Source: Neoarius graeffei (lineage: Eukaryota > Chordata > Actinopteri > Siluriformes > Ariidae). From it: a DNA stretch of 64,000 nucleotides. Position 1 is the first letter of the stretch. Each line of letters begins with the position of its first letter. Location: contig NC_083583.1 in NCBI RefSeq assembly GCF_027579695.1, forward strand, positions 20,064,257 to 20,128,256. Direction: 5' to 3'. The translations under genes and the position numbers were made by a program. Below the pieces are notes generated by a model, which searched no databases, had not been told where the DNA came from, and saw only the letters and a program-made list of their open reading frames with translations. Of this stretch, positions 10,281 to 21,247 are shown in pieces.

Positions 10281-10658
10281 CGGGCGGCACGGTGGTGTAG
10301 TGGTTAGCGCTGTCGCCTCACAGCAAGAAGGTCCTGGGTTCGAGCCCCGGGGCCGGCGAGGGCCTTTCTGTGCGGAGTTTGCATGTTCTCCCCGTGTCCG
10401 TGTGGGTTTCCTCCGGGTGCTCCGGTTTCCCCCACAGTCCAAAGACATGCAGGTTAGGTTAACTGGTGACTCTAAATTGAGCGTAGGTGTGAATGTGAGT
10501 GTGAATGGTTGTCTGTGTCTATGTGTCAGCCCTGTGATGACCTGGCGACTTGTCCAGGGTGTACCCCGCCTTTCGCCCATAGTCAGCTGGGATAGGCTCC
10601 AGCTTGCCTACGACCCTGTAGAAGGATAAAGCGGCTAGAGATAATGAGATGAGATGAG
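10281..10658 (+). mobile_element. SINE, TGAGA-tail type
   Basis: Complete copy from ggcggcacggtggtgtagtg to gataatgagatgagatgaga, inserted inside the hAT element. The duplication is not clear. Confidence 0.9.
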
Positions 10659-11629
10659 ATAATATATGGGATCAGATTTAATTTACCACATTATTTTATC
10701 TGTTCTTCTATTTCAGTCATAGCAACCAACATTTATACTTCATTCTTTAATCACTAAAAGTTGATACACGTGTAGCCATATTTCTTGGCAGTGTATCCTG
10801 AAATTTTGATATTAATATACAAAGTCTGAACGATTTTACACCATCTGAAGCTAAAGCGCGTGTGTTGAAATGCTGTTTTACGATTTGGCGAGTTGTAAAC
10901 CGAGCGTGACGTCGCGCGCTCTGATTGGCTGCCGAGTTCAAAATGAAGCCGTTCGTTAACACCTGATAGTTAATTTATGCACGATTGTATTTAAACTGTT
11001 TACCTGGCATTTGGCCAGGTTGGGGAGCGTGGAGTTTGAACATATTTCTATTTGAATTTCACCGTTCTGATGGTCTCCTTGCCGCAACCGTCTTCGTTTA
11101 CAAGATGCTATTTTCCTGCCAAAATGACGCTTCTGAACAGCGCCGAACATCTCCGAAGATGCACGAAGACGACACACTCCTGCCGCGGAGCGGAGCGGAG
11201 CGTGACAAAAACAAAGATGATGGACCTCGTATCAAAAAGGTGCATTTTATGAACACTTTCTTCACAATTCTGGGTAAAATATGAGTAATAAAATTTGTTA
11301 ATTTGTATTGAAAATATACTGGCCCGCCCGGGCCACTGTTTGGCCAAATTTAGTGGCCCGAACTGGTCCGAAAGACGTAAAAAACACCGCCGGGCCATCG
11401 GGCAAGTGCTAATGTCGAGCCCTGCTCCGGGTGCTCCGGTTTCCCCCACAATCCAAAAGACATGCAGCTTAGGCTAATTGGTGGCTCTAAATTGACCGTA
11501 GGTGTGAATGGTTGTTTGTCAGCCCTGCAATGACCTGGCAACCTGTCCAAGGTGTACCCCGCCTCTCACCCCTAGTCAGCTGGGATAAGCAGTTATGGAT
11601 AATGAATGGATGGATGGATGGGTGGATGG

Positions 11630-12586
11630 TTTACCAATAATCTGATTTTATTTTGTATTAAATAACAATATATTGCATTATTTTTCCATTTGCAGGTACA
11701 GTTTATGTTTTGGAGCATTCGTAAAACAAGTCAACCAGCCTCTCTTTTTGTCTCTCCTGAAGTTAAAAAGACAAAATATCTTGAATATGACCGAGCCTGA
11801 TATAGCATCACGTCAAACAAATCTGACCCGATTTCCATCAACTAAATGATGGTTTCTGGTTTTCTAGTACGTTATGCAGGGGTTATATAAGGGGAAGGAG
11901 CAGGACTTCTTTGGTCAATGACAAATGAGGATCTGCTCTTTATCCTGCATTTACTTTACACAGATCTCCATTTTTCTTCAGTAACTCAAGTGGACTAACA
12001 CATTAACGCACATCCTCTGAGTATTTACTGAATCATTTCCTGTTCAATGAGAAGCATCTCACAGCAGCCGAGAAACTTCAGGCTCGGAGACTCTCATCAT
12101 ATTAGAAGCAGCCCTGTCAGGTGACAGGAAGTCTTTTGAAAATGAATTTGGAATAGCAGCTGTGAATAAAAGTGCTATTTTATTCTATTCTAGTGAAGAA
12201 AAGAATGTGGAGGAACATAACGTGTGAGTCAAATTATTCAACAGCCCTGTTAATGGACAACACAAGGACACAAAGGCAGGTTGCATTAGCAATGAGGAAA
12301 TAAAAGCCAGCCAGATGGAAGAAAGCCAGAAATGAAAGAAAGGAAAAGCAAAACCTGGGAGAATGTAGGTCAGCTGGGTAATTCTGTTAACACACAGCCT
12401 TTTTAAAGACCAACCTTAAGTCTAATCTAGCTGTGACTCTTTGTTGTGCCATGTTCATTTGAAACTCGTCGCCAGTAAGCGAGTTCTGTGCCCGGTCGAG
12501 CCAGAGGCTTTGCTTTAGTGATACACTGACATGTAAACAAACCTAACCTCTATAACTGGACACTTTTTTTCCTCATCTAAATATTT
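11630..12586. other. bmal1 first intron, nothing recognised
   Basis: No exon, transposon end or RNA gene could be recognised. The sequence is of mixed composition and not obviously repetitive. Confidence 0.4.
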
Positions 12587-12790
12587 TTAGGCCATTATTA
12601 AAAAATTTTCTGTTTCCGGTCCACCAGCCGGGTGAGTGCTGTTTGTGCGGTTGAAATTTTTTTTTTTTAACGCCGGTTTTTCGACATTTTTTTCGGGTTC
12701 GTAAATCTAAACTCAAACTTGACATTTACGCATTCCATGCAGAATATAAAATCGAATCAGCTCTGCGCATGCGCCGTGCGGCACAAAAAA

Positions 12791-13877
12791 ATGGCAGCCA
12801 CCATGAAGGAAGGAGATCCGGAGTTTTCAAACATTTGCTTAAAGTGCCATTCCACCATTGGATGTATTCTTTGGCATAAAATACAATATATTTTATGACA
12901 ACATGACTAGACAGAGAAATCTTTTAGCTTCAAAATGATTTATCAAACATAATTTTTTGACAACGACAAGTATATTAATTTTGCGACCAAAGTCACCTAC
13001 CCTTTTAATTTCCGCGCGGTAGTGAAACGTGATGTCATCGGCAGGTTCCCCTTCTTGTGTACCACGTGTCGGTCTATTTTTAGACCAGGAAACCCCAAAG
13101 TGAGAGAGTCATTTCTCCTCGTATATGGGGGCCAAAAAATTGCGAAAAATTTTGAGTTAATCTTTCAGTTAGCTAGATTTATTGGTATTAGCTAGATTTA
13201 TTGGTATTATTTTTATCGCGTTCTATCCGCCATTGCTGATAATATGTGCCACGTCACACGTCACGTGGTACACAAGAAGGGGAACCTGCCGATGACATCA
13301 CGCACGGAAATTAAAAGGGTAGGTGACTTTGGTCGCAAAATTAATATACTTGTCGTTGTCAAAAAATTATGTTTGATATATCATTTTGAAGCTAAAAGAT
13401 TTCTCTATCTAGTGATGCCATTTATATATGTTGTCAAAATATATTGTATTTTATGCCAAAGAATACATCCAATGGTGGAATGGCACTTTAAGTGTGAAAT
13501 CGCAAAATGGTATTCTAGCGAACAACAAAATAGTAAAGATTCAGAAAAACAAATCATTCAGTGATCATTTTAATAGTGTAATTTCATCCGAACTAGGCCT
13601 AACGCTCGATTTAGAACTACAAAAAGTCCGTGTGTCGGACCGTCACAAACCGTTACTGGAAAATTCGTTTGATCTTGATCCATCCGAGACGTTACAAACA
13701 GCTTTTGAGTTTTGTTATGCGAAATTCATTACCTACTTTGTTAATGACCCTGACAGATCTGTAGGAGAACCTAACAGATCTAGTCAAAATGAGAACGGAA
13801 CTGAACAAAAAAAATGCGTTTATGGAACTAATGCAGGTTGGCTGGACAGAATTAAAAACTGTGTCTGTAGCAAATAA
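12791..13877 (+). pseudogene. Unrecognised transposon ORF interrupted by a MITE at a TTAA site
   Basis: ATG at 12791 (GCAGCCACCATG follows, a good Kozak context for the second Met) reads MAATMKEGDPEFSNICL and meets the MITE's left TTAA at 12839. After the MITE, from the right TTAA at 13488, the frame continues as SVKSQNGILANN... through DHFNSVISSELGLTLDLE to a stop near 13877. Removing the MITE with one TTAA leaves an uninterrupted frame of about 145 codons. A second frame (13789-14082, ELMQVGWTELKTVSVANKKN) overlaps across an A8 run and looks like its frameshifted continuation. I do not recognise the protein; an accessory protein of the Harbinger-like element is a guess. Confidence 0.5.
12843..13487. 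mobile_element. TTAA-flanked MITE with about 245-bp inverted arms
   Basis: AGTGCCATTCCACCATTGGA at the left is mirrored at the right. The arms pair over about 245 bp (12843-13085 with 13240-13487), including a conserved CACGTG...CCTTCTTGTG region. TTAA at 12839-12842 and 13488-13491 is the target duplication. TTAA with such ends fits a Kolobok-mobilised MITE (piggyBac also uses TTAA, but its ends begin CCC). A direct 21-bp repeat, ttagctagatttattggtat, lies in the loop. Confidence 0.75.
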
Positions 13878-14421
13878 AAAGAACGAATTACACAATGAAA
13901 TTATAAAAGACATCCAGAGAGAAGGACCTTGCCTATCTAGACATACTGGCCAAACTGAAGGAACAAATGTAGTAATGAACATTACAAACTGCTTGTGGTA
14001 TTTAGACGGCCGCCAGGACATAATCAAAGAGGCAGTGAAATGCCGAGGACCGTCTGTGGTGACGCCTGTTCCTGCACGGTAGGTTTTATAATAAAATTTT
14101 TGTACAAGTTTCAGTTGATTAAACTGTCATACTTTATTAAAGGTCCCATGGCATGAAATTTTCACTTTCTGAGGTTTTTTAACGTTAAAATGAGTTCCTC
14201 TGACCTTCTTAAGTCACCCCAGTGGCTAGAAATTTCATAATGTGTAAACCAAACTATGCCCAACATTTGAGAATGGCGCGTCAAAATGGCGCGTTGATAA
14301 GCTCTTCCCTTTACTACGTCAGCAAGGGAGATGATCCCCACACACCCCCCTCTGGATTCCCACCCACTGTATGGATTGCCCCGCCCAGTTGTAGTGAGGA
14401 GGCCATAGAGGACACAACAAC

Positions 14422-14733
14422 ATGGCATCACCTAAGCGAGCGAAACATGGAAATTGCGCTGTACATGGATGTGACAACACAGAAAGGAGTCTGTTTTTAC
14501 TGCCGACGGGAGAGCCCCTGAAGACGCAGTGGCTTAATTTTATTTACTCCAATAATACGCCGTCGAGTCTACCTAAGACGGTGTATGTTTGTCGGAAGCA
14601 TTTTACTGAGGAATGTTTCCACAACTTGGGACAGTACCGGGCAGGTTTTGCACATCAACTGTCACTGAAGCCTGGGTCCGTACCAAGCATCCCTGCCGCA
14701 TCAGCCACAAACACCGAACAAGTAAGTGTATAA
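14422..14733 (+). CDS. THAP-domain protein fragment of the Kolobok-like element
   Basis: The ATG at 14422 gives MASPKRAKHGNCAVHGCDNT, followed by LFLLPTGEP, W-LNFIYSNN and VCRKHFTEECF. This is the C-x4-C ... C-x2-H zinc-coordinating pattern of a THAP DNA-binding domain with the conserved Pro and Trp between. About the first 80 residues are the domain. After TNTEQ the frame runs through GTAAGTG, a likely splice donor at 14721, so the listed end is probably read-through into an intron. It would bind transposon ends in the nucleus. No catalytic domain follows in this copy. Confidence 0.65.
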   Translation: MASPKRAKHGNCAVHGCDNTERSLFLLPTGEPLKTQWLNFIYSNNTPSSLPKTVYVCRKHFTEECFHNLGQYRAGFAHQLSLKPGSVPSIPAASATNTEQVSV

Positions 14734-15231
14734 CTGTTAAGTCGTTTTGCCGTGTTTTAAAATCGGTGCGTTAGCCTTGCAATGGCTACATTAGCTGTGC
14801 AGCTAACCGCTTCCTGCAGTTAGCCAGGTACTCTGCGCTACAAAACCAAAAAGCATGCAGCATGCTCTGTTATAATAGCCAATCAAAACAGTTTTTACAA
14901 AGACACCCACATCCTTTTTTTTAAGTCACTCATTCATTTTATTTGTTTGATTGTTCAGTAAAAACCCAAACATTTGTTGAATTTATTTTATTTCCTCGCG
15001 TCGCACCTTAATGACGTCAGCGCGCGGTATTTTTCCCTGATTCTGGGCCGGGGTGTTGTGAGTGGCAGAGCAGCTCCATCGCTGCGATCCACTGAAAGTC
15101 AGCCCTAGATCCAATCTTTTGTCGGGAGCCGAGGTCGCGCGGGCGGCCCTCCAGCGGCACCGGCCGCCCGTGGAGGCAGCGGTTCTCCCAGGGGCGAGTT
15201 GGGGGGAGGAAACGGCAAAGTCCCCACTCCT

Positions 15232-15261
15232 CCATGGTAAAACTGCTCAGTTTTACCATGG
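15232..15261. repeat. Perfect 14-bp hairpin
   Basis: CCATGGTAAAACTG, a 2-nt loop, then its exact reverse complement. The second arm sequence recurs at about 15289-15304. It sits in the GC-rich half of the Kolobok-like element. Confidence 0.85.
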
Positions 15262-15710
15262 GCCTCAGGCTGAAAAAAAACGACAAAGTCCCAGTTTTAC
15301 CATGGGGTCGAGTTGTACCATTTTTTTAGACAGGGCGGACGGACCATTCGCCCGCCTGGCTGTGCCCGACGAGGAGCGCTCTCGGCCGGCTCGGGAGGCA
15401 GACGGCAGCCCCTCCCCCTCCCCCCATGGCACGCCCCCACCCTCTACCCTTCCCCGCCCCCATGCTTCTCATTAGCAAAACGACGCACTGGGAAAAGGGC
15501 TGAAATGGGGCTTTCTTCCAGGAGGCTATATCTACGTTCCGAGGGTTCATTTCAAGAAAGGCTGCAGATATAACATCCGGAAACCTCCACGAGCCCGTTT
15601 AAAGCATCAACAAACCACCATGCCATGGGTCCTTTAAATGTGTCTGCTTTTGTAATAAAAAAGTACTGAAAGAAAAAGCAAAACACAGCATTGCGATTTC
15701 TTATCCATCC

Positions 15711-15712
15711 AT

Positions 15713-15770
<58 letters not shown>
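15711..15770. repeat. (TA)n microsatellite, left part
   Basis: A TA run interrupted by the MITE 15771-16371 and continuing at 16372-16418. Confidence 0.9.
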
Positions 15771-15773
<3 letters not shown>

Positions 15774-16368
15774 TGATTCCACACTTATGGGTACTGAAAT
15801 GGGGACATGAACTTATTTTTAAAAATTCACCTAAAACCATTTCTTTTTTTTACCATCAGGTCACAAAACATGTAATCTTTAATGAATGATATGTTAAAAG
15901 ATAACTTTAATTTTCTGAGATGTAATAAAAACATATTTATATGCCAAAGTCAGAACGTAACAGAAGTGTTGTGGACATATATATTCTCAATTTTAACAAT
16001 GTAGAATTACTTTTTGAAACATAGGAAGGTGATGTTTTAGCAAATATAATTAATAAACATGTGTAGTAGAATAAACATACACATTCTTTCAATAAGATTA
16101 ACATGGTATATAGCTAGATTGTAATTAATTTGTAACAGACGCAAGATGGACAATCGTAACAGAAGTAATGTAACAGACATCATTTTGGAACTCATAGGCT
16201 TGACTTTGGCATATAAATAGGTTTTTATTACATCTCAGAAAATTAAAGTTATCTTTTAACATATCATTCATTAAAGATTACATGTTTTGTGACCTGATGG
16301 TAAAAAAAGAAATGGTTTTAGGTGAATAAGTTCATGTCCCCATTTCAGTACCCATAAGCGTGGAATCA

Positions 16369-16371
<3 letters not shown>
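15771..16371. mobile_element. MITE with about 180-bp inverted arms inside the TA tract
   Basis: GAGTGATTCCACACTTATGG at the left is mirrored at the right with one change. The arms pair from 15771-15952 with 16195-16371. The target is the TA repeat, so the duplication cannot be read exactly. The central part has repeated gtaacagaagt words. It is non-coding. Confidence 0.75.

Positions 16372-16418
<47 letters not shown>
16372..16418. repeat. (TA)n microsatellite, right part
   Basis: Continuation of the TA tract after the MITE. Confidence 0.9.
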
Positions 16419-16423
<5 letters not shown>

Positions 16424-16507
16424 TTTTAAAAAATCCCTCCCTCCCTACTGAATTTTTTTGCTCACCCGGTGGACAGGAAACAGATTTTTTTTTAAAGGAT
16501 GGCCTTA

Positions 16508-16942
16508 TACACTTTTTTCCCCAATGTAACAGTTATAATGGATAATGTCGTCTATAACATTTTCTTGCAGTTTTTATTAAATCGTATTGTTTTTAATCAA
16601 ATAAAGCTTAAAATAATAAAAAAGGAACCCTCTGATTATGACCAGTATGTTCAATTTTACACCATGCATTTTTTCCAAGTAATTCAGGGCCATGTGTATT
16701 AATCTGTTTGCCAGAAAATATTTTAATTAATACATGGAATGATTCAATTTGTATATTATTAATAAACTTTTTTTTTTGCTTATGTTGAGGTCAAAAAAAT
16801 AAATCGAAATTAATTTTGTTTGCAAAATAACCTACTGTTTGCACGAGAATATCACATCAGAGAAGGTGAGACTCAACATTGAAAATGAGCACTGCTCAAG
16901 GGCGGGCCTGGGGGACGAGGGATCTGCTCACCTCTTATTAGA
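16508..16942. other. AT-rich intron sequence, nothing recognised
   Basis: No terminal repeats, exon borders or conserved motifs were found. Confidence 0.4.
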
Positions 16943-16954
16943 TGGCGCTAACAT

Positions 16955-17299
16955 CCATCCATTATCCATAACCGCTTATCCTGTGCAGGGTCGCAGGCAA
17001 GCTGGAGCCTATCCCAGCTGACTATGGGCGAGAGGCGGGGTACACCCTGGACAAGTCACCAGATCATCGCAGAGCCGATATACAGAGACAAACAACCATT
17101 CAGACCTACGGTCAATTTAGAGTCACCAGTTAACCTAACCTGCATGTCTTTGGACTGTGGGGGAAACCGGAGCACCCAGAGGAAACCCATGCGAGAACAT
17201 GCAAACTCCACACAGAAAGGCCCCCGTTGGCCACTGGGCTTGAACCCAGAACCTTCTTGCTGTGAGGTGACAGCGCTAACCACTACACCACCGTGCCGC
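16955..17299 (-). mobile_element. SINE, GATGG-tail subfamily
   Basis: Slightly shorter body than the TGAGA-tail copies. The 12-bp duplication tggcgctaacat lies at 16943-16954 and 17300-17311. Confidence 0.92.
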
Positions 17300-17311
17300 T
17301 GGCGCTAACAT

Positions 17312-17660
17312 TATTTTTTTTTAAAAATAAAAAAATTTAATGATGGAGAGAAATATCAACCAGTGACTTTACATCAGCATCGGCCTTGCAAGGTTCAGAA
17401 TGATTTTAAGCAGTAGATGGCTTTTTGAGCCATTTTCAACCCATAAAAATGCCATTTAAAAAAAAACCCGGTAATTTCATCAATATTAATACCAGCATTG
17501 CTGTGTTTCATCACAGTACAGTCACATAATTTAGTTTACAGCTCTTCAATCCAAACTCTCCTTCGCCTTTTAAATATTTTATCTAGGCGTAACATAGCTT
17601 ACTATTACACCAAGGGCTTGATCATAGCAATTTTCTTTCATTTTAATTTACTATAAACAG
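17312..17660. other. Intron sequence, nothing recognised
   Basis: AT-rich, no recognisable element. Confidence 0.4.
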
Positions 17661-17665
17661 TAAGC

Positions 17666-18037
17666 AGGCGGCACGGTGGTGTAGTGGTTAGCGCTGTCGC
17701 CTCACAGCAAGAAGGTCCTGGGTTCGAGCCGCGTGGCCGGCGAGGGCCTTTCTGTGCGGAGTTTGCATGTTCTCCCCGTGTCCGCGTGGGTTTCCTCCGG
17801 GTGCTCCGGTTTCCCCCACAGTCCAAAGACATGCAGGTTAGGTTAACTGGTGACTCTAAATTGACCGTAGGTGTGAATGTGAGTGTGAATGGTTGTCTGT
17901 GTCTATGTGTCAGCCCTGTGATGACCTGGCGACTTGTCCAGGGTGTACCCCGCCTTTCGCCCATAGTCAGCTGGGATAGGCTCCAGCTTGCCTGCGACCC
18001 TGTAGGACAGGATAAAGCGGCTAGAGATAATGAGATA
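17666..18037 (+). mobile_element. SINE, TGAGA-tail type
   Basis: Complete from the tRNA-like head to gataatgagataaga. It abuts the dispersed repeat that starts at 18040. Confidence 0.9.
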
Positions 18038-18039
18038 AG

Positions 18040-18735
18040 ATCTTACAGAACCAGCCACAGTTCTTCTGGACACTTTGACCGTCACACTCGCTTCTTAATT
18101 TTGCCCCAAAACCCAGTAGCCTTCATTATGTTTTCTTTTTTAATCTGAAAAGTGCTCGCTTATGTATTATGCTGCTCAGATACAAACTTTTTTTTGTAAC
18201 ATTTAATTTTGTGCTGGAAAGTGAACGTTTGGACTAAAATATTTTTGTACTGATTCAATGTCAAAGTCTCATCTCATCTCATTATCTGTAGCCGCTTTAT
18301 CCTTCTACAGGGTCGCAGGCAAGCTGGAGCCTATCCCAGCTGACTACGGGCGAAAGGCGGGGTACACCCTGGACAAGTCGCCAGGTCATCACAGGGCTGA
18401 CACATAGACACAGACAACCATTCACACTCACATTCACACCTACGCTCAATTTAGAGTCACCAGTTAACCTAACCTGCATGTCTTTGGACTGTGGGGGAAA
18501 CCGGAGCACCCGGAGGAAACCCACGCGGACACGGGGAGAACATGCAAACTCCGCACAGAAAGGCCCTCGCGGGCCACGGGGCTCGAACCCGGACCTTCTT
18601 GCTGTGAGGCGACAGCGCTAACCACTACACCACCGTGCCGCCAATGTCAAAGTCATAAAACAGAAATCTATAAAAGTTTGGATGAAAAAATAAAGAAATA
18701 GGGGGCCTAAGACTTTTGCATGGTACTGTACATCT
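18040..18735. repeat. Tc1-related dispersed repeat, copy 1 (contains a SINE)
   Basis: The sequence from cttacagaaccagccacagt through ccttcattatgttttctttt to cctaagacttttgcatgg recurs at 56576-56875. Its right end (gcctaagacttttgca) resembles the terminal repeat of a fish Tc1 family. Copy 1 is interrupted by the SINE at 18270-18642, copy 2 is not. Confidence 0.6.
18270..18642 (-). mobile_element. SINE, TGAGA-tail type
   Basis: The 12-bp duplication aatgtcaaagtc lies at 18258-18269 and 18643-18654. The corresponding site in the copy at 56576-56875 has no SINE. Confidence 0.92.
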
Positions 18736-18961
18736 TTAATGTTGCCAGCAAACTAAATTCAAATGTGTAAGGTGTGTATTCCTTGCTAAAGTTATGTTAC
18801 CCAGGTCCCAGTCCTCAGCGCCTCCTTTTACCTCCCAACACACAACGCCAGGCACACAACCTACAGATAAGGAGAAACACAAGGTCATGGAGCCTGCTAA
18901 AGTTGACTTCTTTATGAATAATGATTTTTAATATTGCACGAATCACTAATATGGTGTGAGC

Positions 18962-19882
18962 CAGGCTTGGAGTACTCAAGTCCGACTCGTGCCCTAATTT
19001 TAAGGACTTGTGACTTGACCACGGATGACTCGGCCTTGGACTTGGACTCAGACTCGTACATTAACTGTATTCAGCCTCGTAAATTGGAGACGAGGACTCG
19101 GAGTTTTTCTTTATTTTTTGTAACATGCCATAATAATTTAGCATAAGACATTTATATCTATATTAATTTTTGTACTAACTTCGTGTAAGAGTGTCACACC
19201 TGCCGGCCTTGGTGCGTGCATCAGATAGACTCTAGGGCGCACTTCAGACAGCGCGTGCGCCAAGCAGACTCTCGCGCACACGCCGTAAACAACTCGCACC
19301 TACACAGGATTAAGGCGCAATCAGTGCGCTTATATAAAAACTGTGAAAACACACTTACCTTGCGAAGTATTGAGTTGTGTTGCTGACACATTACCGAGCC
19401 TTATTTCCTTGTTTGGTTTCCTGATCCCTGATTTCTTGTTTCTCGTCTTTGATTCTGCCGAGTCTACGATAGCCTGTTTGTGCCTCGCTCGACCTATTGC
19501 CTGTTTCACCGTTTTACGATTTTGCTTGCCGTTCTGGATTGTTTACCGTCTTCACTTGTATTAAGAAACACACCTTCTGCACTTACAGTACATTCGTCTC
19601 CCAACCATCTCTGACAGAATATTTCACACTCTCTGACAAAGAGAAGCACATTCACCTGTTCACACGTCATGTTCAGGAACAAACTAAATGTTAATAGCGC
19701 TGAAACAGCCACCGTCAAATGGTGCAGTTGGAGTCTTGTTCTCGGACTCGACTCGGACCAACAGTGGACTCGACTTGGACTTGACTCAAATTTTTTAATA
19801 ACTTGGACTTGACTCCGACTTGAACACTGGGGACTCAAGACTGGATTCGGACTTGAGGTTTAGTGACTCGAATACAAGAGTG
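18962..19882. mobile_element. hAT MITE, 921 bp, 8-bp target duplication
   Basis: GTGTGAGC at 18954-18961 and 19883-19890 brackets the element. The ends CAGGCTTG and (inverted) CACTCTTG fit hAT termini. Both subterminal regions are packed with gactcg/cttggact repeats of the kind that bind hAT transposases. No transposase frame was found. Confidence 0.75.
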
Positions 19883-19914
19883 GTGTGAGCAGAGTATATA
19901 TGAAATGCAAATGA

Positions 19915-20281
19915 TCTCATCTCATCATCTGTAGCCGCTTTATCCTGTTCTACAGGGTCGCAGGCAAGCTGGAGCCTATCCCAGCTGACTACGGGCGAAA
20001 GGCGGGGTACACCCTGGACAAGTCGCCAGGTCATCACAGGGCTGACACATAGACACAGACAACCATTCACACTCACACCTACGGTCAATTTAGAGTCACC
20101 AGTTAACCTAACCTGCATGTCTTTGGACTGTGGGGGAAACCGGAGCACCCGGAGGAAACCCACGCGGACACGGGGAGAACATGCAAACTCCGCACAGAAA
20201 GGCCCTCGCCGGCCACGGGGCTCGAACCCGGACCTTCTTGCTGTGAGGCGACAGCGCTAACCACTACACCACCGTGCCGCC
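19915..20281 (-). mobile_element. SINE, TGAGA-tail type
   Basis: The 13-bp duplication gaaatgcaaatga lies at 19902-19914 and 20282-20294. Confidence 0.92.
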
Positions 20282-20294
20282 GAAATGCAAATGA

Positions 20295-20900
20295 AATAAA
20301 TGGTAATACCAGCAATAACATTTAAACTGCAGTGCAGATTAGGAGCAGCAGCAGTGTGATGACTACGACATGACGGATGAGTAAGGCAGGGCGGTGAGTA
20401 AGACAGAATGAATCACAGATGTACAGATGGAGCACTGAGATGAAGACTGAGGGCAGGGCAGCCACTTCTATATCTGTGAATCAGCATACGTTTATTTCCA
20501 ACATGCTTTCATGTAGCATGGACCGAGGACGGTGTGGCAAAAATATTCATCTGGTGATGTGTGCTAGTGATATGTGATTTATAAGGGAATATCTTGCTCA
20601 CAATTCACTTGCTTTACAAAACACGCTGACTGAAGGTTCTGCTTGACTCATTGCATCCAAACGAAACAGTTTTCCAAAGAGAAATCTTCCCCTGCTAATC
20701 TGCAGTCTGTTCCTATGGGTTTGTCCCAAAGCAGTTGGTAAACAGCTAAGATGTCCACTCACATGGACTAATAACACACGCTGAGTCTTCGGTCCTCAGA
20801 AACACATTGTAGAGCAAACACTTCACTCAATGCTCTGAAATCTAGCATAGAGTTTGCTGTGTACACACATTTTCAAACCGGATCAATAAATTCAACACAA
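20295..20900. other. Intron sequence, nothing recognised
   Basis: No repeat ends or exons are recognisable. Confidence 0.4.
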
Positions 20901-21247
20901 TTGCAATTTTTTGCACAATTTTTTTTTTCGTTTCCAGTTGAGAGTACATCGTGTGCGTTCTGGCGGCCGCTTCTCACCGGAGCTCTTATTTTTTTCTTTT
21001 TCTATTTTTTTTTCTTTCCTGTGTGTTTGTGTAGTTTGGTGTTTGTTTGAGTGTTTTGTCTGCCGGTTGTGGTGTAGCTCCGGACCCAGTTTGGGGCGTC
21101 GGTTCCCTCCAGGCCTTGGTTCGCTGTGGGTGATGCCTGCACTCCCAGCTGTGGACTGCAGTGAGCCTGTTGCTCAATTTACATCGTGGTTGTCCAGCGC
21201 TCTGTGCTTTAACGCTTGGAGTGATGTTCCGAGCGATGTTGCTCGGT

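Larger units (their letters stand above)
8910..11424. mobile_element. hAT element with 5-bp target duplication
   Basis: The ends CAGGCCTAGACATTAAGCA and (inverted) CAGGGCTCGACATTAGCA are hAT-style termini, followed in both arms by GGCCCG-rich repeats. CTCCG at 8905-8909 and 11425-11429 is duplicated and is present once in other SINE copies. A 5-bp rather than 8-bp duplication suggests the hAT5-like group (inference). The interior holds two further SINEs and no recognisable transposase. A 99-codon open frame at 10985-11284 has no motif I know. Confidence 0.7.
8775..11628 (+). mobile_element. SINE (GATGG-tail) split by a hAT insertion
   Basis: The head and first body part lie at about 8775-8909. 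The body resumes at 11425 with ctccgggtgctccggtttcc and runs to a gataatgaatggatggatgg tail near 11628. The two parts are contiguous in other copies, so the 8910-11424 block was inserted later. Confidence 0.85.
14141..15633 (+). mobile_element. Kolobok-like element with THAP ORF
   Basis: The termini AGGTCCCATGGCATG and (inverted) AGGACCCATGGCATG are flanked by TTAA on each side (14137-14140, 15634-15637). A THAP-domain ORF lies inside. TTAA duplication plus a THAP protein is the Kolobok signature. The 3' half is GC-rich with a perfect hairpin at 15232-15261. A block aatagccaatcaaaacagtt at 14875 is shared with the THAP element at 32868-34443. No full transposase is present, so this copy is non-autonomous. 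Confidence 0.7.
12590..16504 (+). mobile_element. Harbinger-like element, TTA target duplication, carrying three nested insertions
   Basis: The left end GGCCATTATTAAAAAATTTT, then CTGTTTCCGGTCCACC...GGGTGAG, and the right end in inverse (GGCCATCCTTTAAA..., CTGTTTCCTGTCCACCGGGTGAG) form a long inverted repeat. TTA lies on each side (12587-12589 and 16505-16507). The 3-bp TTA duplication is characteristic of PIF/Harbinger. Nested inside are a TTAA-flanked MITE (12843-13487), a Kolobok-like THAP element (14141-15633) and a MITE in a TA tract (15771-16371). Its own coding remnant is the interrupted frame starting at 12791. Confidence 0.65.

Noticed and set aside
15017-15573. Pro/Ser-rich frames in the GC-rich part of the Kolobok-like element
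   Set aside because: Open only because of GC content, on both strands. No domain, and the region contains a hairpin and repeats.
15552-15840. Open frames of repeated Tyr-Ile over the TA tract
   Set aside because: Artefact of translating a (TA)n microsatellite.
18962-19882. Serine-rich coding exon in the gactcg-rich repeats
   Set aside because: Subterminal repeats of a hAT MITE, bounded by an 8-bp duplication.
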